From the NCBI GenBank assembly GCA_963682175.1, contig OY821786.1:32233501-32297500 (forward strand): 64,000 nucleotides of DNA, given 5' to 3'. Shown here piece by piece: positions 59,571 to 64,000 of this stretch. Every line of letters starts with the position of its first letter. Position 1 is the stretch's first letter. This DNA is from Triglochin maritima (Eukaryota > Streptophyta > Magnoliopsida > Alismatales > Juncaginaceae). The position numbers and the translations under genes were made by a program. The notes under the pieces were generated by a model. The model did not search any database and was not told the origin of the DNA. It saw only the letters and a list, made by a program, of their open reading frames with translations.

Positions 59571-61221
59571 CAGTTAAATTACTTGCTGTTTAATTAAATA
59601 TCTGACAATAATAATTTCTTTTCCTCGAAGTGGACGGTAACATGTTTCTTAGTCCTTTTCTAATTGACATGTCAAATTTCAAACCATAGATCCATGCTTT
59701 AAATTTTTTGTTCATAATCTGAAGACCCTAGCATTCCAAAACGTATGGACCCTGTTCCTTATTCCTGTACTCTACGTCTGAGGTCAATGCGGCCGCCCAG
59801 GTATGTGCCCATTTACCATTTCTAAATTACATGCAAGTTTCATTTTCTACGTGGTGTTATTTACGTTGCCAATGTTAATGTTAATTACATTTGTAGCATC
59901 ATTTGTTAATAGAGACTCAAATAACCAAAATTGGATTAAACAGAACCGAACTTACAAGAGTTGGTCGTGCACATGTAATATACTATACACGATTAACAAT
60001 TCAATACAAAATTGAACTATGTTACTGAAGTCTACAAGGCTTGATCTCTGTTACAATCTCACTTAAATTTTGACCTAGTAAGATTCAGTTTTTTATATAT
60101 CAGCAACTTGTTGTCGAGATACTTCGTCAACAGTGGTATTCTTGATACATCCGCGTTCAACTAGTTAATTACAAATTGAATTTACCCTACATTATATGTA
60201 TTGAGGTCAATTAGCATGGGTATATTTAACTCATTTGTTAGTTTCACCACATCTTCGATATATCACCCACCCCTCTGATCATCACTCCATTCTTCCGCAA
60301 ATACTTGTTTTGGAAGTTACCAATGTGTCCAAAGCAATCTATATTTATGTAAGCTTCGCTTTACTGCCTCCTATGATTTTCCTGTAGCTATACCAAAGCA
60401 ATCTATATTTATGTAAAGGTCTTTTTTTAATTGAATTTATTTTTTAAATTTCTTGCAATATGTACAACTCAATACTTTTATAGAATGGTTGAACATCTAC
60501 TATGGAAGATATATTTGGCTTGTCTGATTTATCTCCAATGACACCCCCTTTCCCTTATGGTTTGCAAAGGTGATTTTACATTAACTTCCCTCTGTTATGT
60601 TGTGTCATATTAGAATCAGAGGGTTTTTCATGTTGGTGTTTGTGTTTCAAACCTACGTGCTCTTGAATTGCTTACAGTCCTTTTTTTTAACTTACTTGTT
60701 CCAGTTTTCTAATCATACATCCATGCTTTAGTTTTCCAAAATTTAATATTTATCTGACGTCTCTTCTACCATTCCAACATCATCACATCAAGATAAATTT
60801 TATATCAATGGTCCTTATTTTTGTACGTACTGAGGTCAATGCTATAAGGTATGTGTTCATTTGCCATTTCTGAATTACCTGCTTAATATTATTTATATTC
60901 CTCGTTTTTTTTGCTTCCTGGTTTTTTGTAGTTTAGAAGTTTCATTGTGTGGTCTTCTGTGTCAATTGAATTCTATATAAATTCTTATGTTTTGTCTTTC
61001 AGCAATTGCCAATGTTAAATACCTCAAAATCCAAAAGGTTGATTGAACATAACCGAACCGACAGCAGTTGGTCTGCAAATGGTGCTCGCTCAAATTGTAG
61101 AATCCCATGTCTTCAGATAGTCGAGACTAGAAAATATATTATCGCAAACACGGTCGAGTAATTATTGATACATCAAGGATTCATCTACTTATTTATTATA
61201 CATTCCAATTACCATACATTA

Positions 61222-61860
61222 TGTAATAACGCTAAGGGATAATTGTTATATCATAACCCTTGATTAGTGGTTACTGATGTTTAGGTGGTGGTTTGGAGAG
61301 GTTTTGAGATGGAATGCTAAGATTGATTTTGAGAAGTTTATAAGGTTGGATTCTTCTCTCTCTTCTCACCCACCTTTCTCTTTCTCTCCCACTCATTTTC
61401 TCCCTCAATCCTTCTCTTCTTTAGCAGGTGGTAGTCGGCGAGGGAAGGTGGTGCATTTGTTGTTGCTGGGGCTGTGGTGGTCGGTGGCTCGGTTGAGTTC
61501 GTCGGAGATTGGTTTTCTCGGGGGAATACGCTCGTCGTGGATCTTCCAAGGCTTCTTCAAGCCTTAAATGTATGTCAAGCTTGTTTTTATGCTCAACTAA
61601 GTTTGTGTGGGTGTTGGAGTGGTCGACGGTAGGCCGAAAGACTCGTCGGACTTCAGTTCAACAATTTTCTGTTGTGTTCGGTCGCCTGTTGTTGGTGTGA
61701 TTTTAGGGAGTTTTACCTTGCACTGGTCGAATGATGCTTCGTGCGGTCGACCAGTCAAGCATATTAGGCAAGTTCTAGTAGTCTTCAGTCGAACGGTCGA
61801 CCGCCCTGAGATCTCATTCGACCGATGACTTAAGTTTAACTTAAAGTTTGTTCGATCCGC
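61222..61860 (+). repeat. Truncated Tekay-type LTR fused to another element
   Basis: It starts TGTAATAACGC right after host CATTA; H2 and H3 share ACATTATG here. It is related to the 53580 LTR: CTTGATTAGTGGTTA, CAAGGCTTCTTCAAGCCTT (compare 54105-54130), GTATGTCAAGC, and GTCGACGGTAGGCC (compare 54176). The GTTCGACCGA-type motifs (61733-61830) are present. The LTR stops near 61857, where gag coding sequence of a different Ty3 clade begins; no primer site lies between. The 96-aa frame at 61277-61567 is not a gene. Confidence 0.7.
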
Positions 61861-61861
61861 A

Positions 61862-62400
61862 TGGGAGGACATGACCAAGGAACTGCGTGCCCAGTTCTTG
61901 CCAACCAACACCGCCTGGATGACTCATGATGCGCCGAGGAGGCTCAAGCACACGAGCAAGGTACGCGAGTATGTGAAGAAATTCTCATCCTTCCTGTTGG
62001 ATATCAAATCCATGAGTGAAGATGACAAACTGTACAACTTCATTACCAGACTACAAGGATGGGCGCAGACCGAGCTTCGGAGATTTGATGTCAAAGATCT
62101 CCAAAGCGCCCTGATTGCTGCTGATGCCCTTGTGGATTATAAGACAACTGGGCACTAAGAGACAAAGGGCAAGGACAAGAGTAAGGACAAGGAAAAGGGC
62201 AAATCCAAGTCTAAGAAAAATGAGGGGCCAAAGCTGGGACATTGGTAGGACCAAAAAGCCGGGGGGATGCTTCATATACGACGGTCCTCACCGAGCTAAG
62301 GAATGCCCAAAGAAGAAATGCATTTGTGGTCGAGGAGCAAGAGGAGGTAATGGTCAATCCACTGTATCAGGAGTTTTCGAGGAAAGAGGGGTTGCGACCT
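61862..62400 (+). pseudogene. Second Ty3/gypsy gag, 5'-truncated
   Basis: Reading begins inside gag at WEDMTKELRAQFLPTNTAW and continues through REYVKKFSSFLLDI, LYNFITRLQGWAQTELRR and ALIAADALVDYK. A stop at 62158 and a Lys-rich segment follow. The single zinc knuckle reads CFIYDGPHRAKEC (62268-62306), in which the second Cys of the usual CxxC has become Tyr, so zinc binding should be lost. It belongs to a chromovirus clade other than the Tekay element (Reina- or Galadriel-like is my guess). Confidence 0.8.
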
Positions 62401-62407
62401 GCTTCAC

Positions 62408-62875
62408 GTGGAGGCTACAATCAACGACCAGAAGGTACGAGCCGTGGTGGACACTGAGGCAACACATAACTTTGTCGTTGAGACAGGGGCGAGGGTGCTA
62501 GAGTTGGAACTTGCCAAAGATGGAAGCCGCGTCAAGGCGGTTAACTCGGAGGCAAGGAAGATCGCTGGGGTGGCTCGCGCGCGCCTGGGGGTTGGCGACT
62601 GGAGCGGTACCAACAACTTCATGTTCGTGCCCCTGGATAACTTCAAAGTCATTTTAGGTATGAAAATTTTGATGCAGGCATAGGTGGGAGTAATGCCCTA
62701 TCTGGGAGACATGATGGTAACTAGGGGTGGCACGCCTTGCTTCGTGAAGGGTGTGGATTACGAAGGGGTCGTGAGGCTACTCTCAGCCTTGCAGCTCAAA
62801 GATGTCATCCGAAAAGGGGAGGAGACATTTTTAGCTACACTTGTGGAACCAGACGAGGGCCCGATGAAGGACACC
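62408..62875 (+). pseudogene. Second Ty3/gypsy protease and linker
   Basis: VRAVVDTEATHNFV stands where D-S/T-G-A-T-H-N-F is usual: the Gly of the active site is replaced by Glu, which should abolish protease activity. VPLDNFKVILGM closes the domain, followed by a stop at 62681. Next comes LGDMMVTRGGTPCFV and a short linker ending EETFLATLVE. Confidence 0.8.
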
Positions 62876-62904
62876 TGCTGAGATCCAGCAACTACTGAAA
62901 CTCT

Positions 62905-63602
62905 ACGGCGACATCATGCCCAGCACCCTACCGAAAGAGCTACCACCAAAACGAGTTGTGGACCACAAGATAGAGCTTGTGTCCGGAGCTCGACCACCTG
63001 CCCAAGCCCCATACCGCATGACCTCGTTCCACCTGGAGGAACTCAAGAAGCAGCTGAAGGAGTTGCTTGATGCTGGACTGCTGCGACCCAGCAAAGCCCC
63101 ATATGGAGCACTCGTCATCTTCCAGAAGAAGAATGACGGTAGCTTACAGTTGTGCATAGACTATCGCGCGTTGAACAAGGTCACTATCAAGAACAAGTAC
63201 CCGGTGCCACACGTGGAGGACCTGTTCGATAAACTTGGGCAAGCATAGTATTTCTCAAAGATGGACTTGAGTAGTTACTACCAGGTCTGGATAGCAGAGG
63301 AGGACGTGCCCAAGACTACATGCGTCACTCGCTATGGGTTTTATGAGTTTTTAGTCATACCATTTGGCTTGAGAAATGCACCAGCAACTTTTTGTAACTT
63401 AATGAATGATGTTTTTAGCGACTACGTAGATGACTTTGTTGTAGTGTATTTGGACGACATTGTTGTTTATAGCAGGGACTTGGAAACGCATGAGAGCCAT
63501 CTTAGATTGGCATTCAAAAAGTTACGGCAACACAGGCTATTCCTGAAGCCTGAGAAATGCGCCTTCGTCAGAAGGAGATCTCTTTTCTGGGGCACATCAT
63601 AG
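62905..63602 (+). pseudogene. Second Ty3/gypsy reverse transcriptase
   Basis: Motifs in order: [68 protein letters not shown], a TAG at 63246-63248 (Arg usual), YFSKMDLSSYYQVWI, VTRYGFYEFLVIPFGLRNAP, and catalytic VVYLDDIVVYSRDL (about 63440-63475). A frameshift near 63580 breaks the FLGH motif. Compared with the Tekay copy, the catalytic box is YLDD instead of FVDD. Confidence 0.9.
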
Positions 63603-63929
63603 GAAGAGGCGAGGTGCGTATAGACCCAAAGAAGATCGAGGCCATTGAGCAATGATCAGTACCGAAAAAGGTGGCAGAACTAAGGTCTTTCCTTGGTTTA
63701 ACGGACTACTACCGCAAATTCATCAAGAGCTACTCAAGGATTGCTGCACCACTCACAGACCTATTGAAGAAGATCGGCAGTGTGTATGAGAACCGCAATG
63801 GCAGGGAGGCATTCGATGAACTAAGGCGGGTGGTGACAACGACACTTGTTCTCAAGTTGCCCGACTGGAACTTGCCATTTGAAGTCTTCACCGACGCCTC
63901 AGACTTGGCAATCGGAGGGGTGCTGTTGA
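63603..63929 (+). pseudogene. Second Ty3/gypsy connection and RNase H start
   Basis: Reading in the next frame gives GEVRIDPKKIEAIE, a TGA at 63654 or so, VAELRSFLGLTDYYRKFI and IAAPLTDLLKK. Then comes LPFEVFTDASDLAIGGVLL, which holds the first RNase H Asp. The coding sequence breaks off at about 63929, so the rest of RNase H and the integrase are not in the window or were lost. Confidence 0.82.
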
Positions 63930-64000
63930 GATTTTTATTTATACCGCAAGTGCACGGCCGCGTTGAAGCGGTGGCAAGTACGGGTCGAACACAAGGAGGG
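63930..64000. other. Start of another repeat-like sequence
   Basis: After GTGCTGTTG the sequence changes to AGATTTTTATTTATACCGCAAGTGCACGG-like DNA, a phrase common in the non-coding 5' parts of plant LTR elements (from memory). Only 70 bases are visible, so its identity is open. Confidence 0.35.

Larger units (their letters stand above)
55688..61221 (+). other. Host module H3 (decayed multi-exon locus)
   Basis: Identical to H2 up to 56738, then a diverged version closer to H1 in places. A B3-like cassette frame lies at 57015-57221 (LRIPSMYG, CDILPSMVFFL). A second cassette type (about 58170-58283) has the frame IGIFEAMAYRCFRDIFPSGF followed by VHVSTSEVNAIR, before GTATGTG. Further donor-like ends are at about 59800 (GCCCAG/GTATGTG) and 60848 (ATAAG/GTATGTG), with acceptor-like TTTTTTGCAG at 58363. 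It keeps empty sites for the MULE (60794-60802) and for the 5' Tekay LTR (60961-60970). An AT microsatellite lies at 57738-57780. Frames are interrupted, so no working gene is claimed. Confidence 0.45.

Overview
The window is nuclear DNA of a flowering plant, most likely a dicot. It holds almost nothing but transposable elements and the decayed host DNA between them. Evidence: two clades of Ty3/gypsy elements, Ty1/copia elements primed by initiator tRNA-Met, a MULE with a FAR1-type domain, foldback MITEs, and AT-rich spacers with plant-style GT..AG junctions. I found no intact host protein gene, no tRNA or rRNA gene and no CRISPR array. Every recognisable polyprotein is broken by stops, frameshifts or deletions.

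The dominant structure is a near-perfect direct tandem duplication with a 24.09 kb period. Copy 1 is 1141-25234 and copy 2 is 25235-49327. By eye I found only three substitutions and one 1-bp indel between them. The unit runs, in order: (i) part of a copia-type LTR carrying a foldback MITE, a tRNA-Met primer site and a dead copia gag-pol; (ii) a ~1 kb repeat related to that LTR, holding a second, almost perfectly palindromic foldback MITE; (iii) a heavily decayed second copia element; (iv) two nested solo LTRs of ~1.5 kb, each with a perfect 5-bp target duplication; (v) a short copia LTR; (vi) an old host module (H1); (vii) the 3' part of a Tekay-type LTR; (viii) a second copy of the host module (H2), interrupted by a FAR1-bearing MULE with a perfect 9-bp target duplication; (ix) a Tekay-type 5' LTR with primer site.

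The second copy runs on without a break into the body of a Tekay/Del-type chromovirus (gag-PR-RT-RH-INT-degenerate chromodomain, 49.3-53.5 kb) and its 2.1 kb 3' LTR. That element's two LTRs do not match. A third host module (H3, 55.7-61.2 kb) follows. It preserves empty sites for several insertions, then comes an LTR fragment fused to the body of a second Ty3/gypsy chromovirus (61.9-63.9 kb), cut at the right edge by another repeat-like sequence.

Modules H1, H2 and H3 look like remains of a multi-exon host locus with repeated exon-like cassettes. Fragments in conserved reading frame resemble the start and end of a REM/VRN1-type B3 domain; this is an inference. The most unusual signal is a palindromic motif, TTCGGTnnACCGAA (often CGGTCGACCG), that recurs many times in the LTRs of at least two unrelated LTR families. 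In the Tekay LTR it is followed by a regularly spaced array of a conserved ~25-nt core with variable spacers.
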